Origin: Escallonia rubra
Lineage: Eukaryota > Streptophyta > Magnoliopsida > Escalloniales > Escalloniaceae
Reading direction: 5' to 3'
DNA: 64,000 nt
Assembly (NCBI GenBank): GCA_033065855.1
Contig: JAVXUO010003149.1
Coordinates: 26,907 to 90,906, forward strand
Shown here: positions 62,487 to 64,000 of the stretch, one piece after another
How positions within the stretch are numbered: position 1 is the first letter of the stretch
Layout: the number at the start of each line of letters is the position of its first letter
Notes under the pieces: generated by a model
The model's input: only the letters and a program-made list of their open reading frames with translations
Databases searched by the model: none
Told to the model about the DNA's origin: nothing
Program-made: the position numbers and the translations under genes

Positions 62487-64000
62487 CAGATCAAAATTCC
62501 GATAAATATACCAAAATCACATTTTGTAGGTATGTCTTTAACGAGAATTAGTTGCTAAAAGCACATCAAATTTCAAAATAGTTATTTCTTCTAAGAAAAT
62601 ACATAAACATACTAAATATGCATATTTACGATAATTAATACACAATACTAGCTTTCCATGTAGTAAATACACCAACACTCACCAGCTCCCTCGAAGACCA
62701 CCATTATACACTTTCATGTCAATATTCAAAAGAATACTATACGTATTTTAACATGGAAATCAATGCTCCAACACAAGAGATGGGCATCTACATGAATTCC
62801 ATTAATTTTAGGTTCAAAGTAAAGTCCAACATAGCCAAATAATTCGAAAGAACCAATCAATCATAAGTTGATGAATTAGGGTTGGATCTCAACCAATTTT
62901 CTTCGTGATCATCTCCACTTCTTCTAAAATTACTCAAAGACTCTTGCATTTTTCCCGCAAAATTTTCATTGTTATCTTCAGCTCTTTAAACCAAGGTACA
63001 CATAACCTGACCTGCTAACAAGATGTAAACACATACATACTCACCACCTTGCTATCCAGCAAAACATACATACACACCATACCACATTGTTGTACAGCCT
63101 ACCTCTACCAAACAACTGAAGATCCGTTTTCACCCAAACAACCCTTCACTTCCAAAATCCTCCAAGCAACTTGATACACACGTCTTTACACAAGGTAAGT
63201 GCACAATCAATGTAGACACATAATTGTACGTCCACACCCCCCCCCCCTAGACAAACCCATCACACTAATACACACATACAATACACCCCCAAACACCATC
63301 ACACTCACAAACAGCTCTACACACTCATCCACAACATGGCTACACACGCACACACGACCCCCACATACACACACGCCATAACGCACGCACACACACACAC
63401 AATAATGTACACAATCCCGCACACAGGCTGCACACACCATACAGTACATACACAACAGACATATCGTACACACAATGAGGCTGCACAGCTGCACCCCCCT
63501 TCCCGCCCCCCCCCCCCCAGCATACGCACACACCACCACAACACATAATGCACATGCTCACATCCCTTGAGGCTCTACAACATCCCTGTGATGACCCAAA
63601 AATTTACAGCTTTAACATTCCAAACTTCCTGAGTGTTAAAACCATCACTCACTCGATTGATCACTTAATGACATAAACAACCTCGATTCAATAAGTATCT
63701 TCCAACATATATCAAAGTTTCTAATCAGTGCAATGATTCAAAATCTCTAAAATATATAGTCATTAAGAAATAGACTTAAGTTCTCTATAGAATGAGATAA
63801 ACAGTGTTTACCCACGCAAGAGTCCTACGTATCAAAACATAGACATATACTCCAAATTCTCATTCAGGCTTTAAACCCATCCACAAGAAATCTACTGTGA
63901 TCATTATCTGCAGAAGAGATCAAACAAGGGTGAACTTTTGAGAGCTCAGTAAGGTCGCTTAAAGACCAAGCAAAGGAATTAAAAAAGTATTCACAGATTC
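62487..64000. repeat. Large tandem repeat, copy 2, running off the window
   Basis: Same landmarks in the same order, with indels; C run at 63237-63247, CA-rich tract at 63260-63545, GTGATGACCCAAAAATT at 63590. The window ends in AATTAAAAAAGTATTCAC, matching the last part of copy 1 (62452-62470), so a third copy could start just beyond. Confidence 0.85.

Overview
The window is nuclear DNA of a flowering plant, most likely a eudicot. It has two recognisable single-copy plant genes with GT-AG type introns, long AT-rich spacers, and many plant-type retrotransposons and small DNA transposons. I cannot name the species. Protein identities rest on recognition of conserved motifs; no database search was run.

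Two intact genes are supported, both on the minus strand. PFD4 (prefoldin subunit 4, 127 aa in 3 exons) lies at 616-8239 and has a 7.1-kb second intron. A DRIP/BMI1-type RING-RAWUL E3 ubiquitin ligase (435 aa in 7 exons) occupies 38549-58924. Its reading phase closes across every junction and all RING ligands are present. Its intron 2 can only be joined in frame by using a GC-AG splice pair. The two genes act in unrelated processes: cytosolic chaperoning of tubulin and actin, and nuclear ubiquitination (DREB2A turnover, Polycomb PRC1). Most of the DRIP locus is transposon-bearing intron.

Between and inside the genes, left to right: a degenerate minus-strand Ty1/copia element (8837-13668) whose 5' LTR is fused directly to the gag zinc knuckle; a spacer with a foldback MITE, microsatellites and a LINE scrap (13669-21607); a young non-autonomous Ty3-type element (21613-29768) with two 3,208-bp LTRs that differ at only two noticed positions, a perfect 5-bp target duplication, PBS and PPT, but no coding capacity; a broken minus-strand LINE (31244 to about 37990) with endonuclease, reverse transcriptase and RNase H; then DRIP. 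DRIP introns carry a probable 3.46-kb solo LTR (41660-45115) with three successive tandem arrays, a 307-bp hAT-like MITE, a 128-bp foldback MITE, and a LINE remnant that itself carries a 788-bp hAT-like element with an exact 8-bp target duplication.

The right end (60252-64000) looks like a reverse-oriented Ty3-type LTR region containing a large tandem duplication (unit about 1.4-1.5 kb) that runs off the window. I found no tRNA, rRNA or CRISPR. The most distinctive items are the GC-AG intron, the array-bearing solo LTR antisense to DRIP, the young LTR element without genes, and the kilobase-scale tandem repeat at the right edge.
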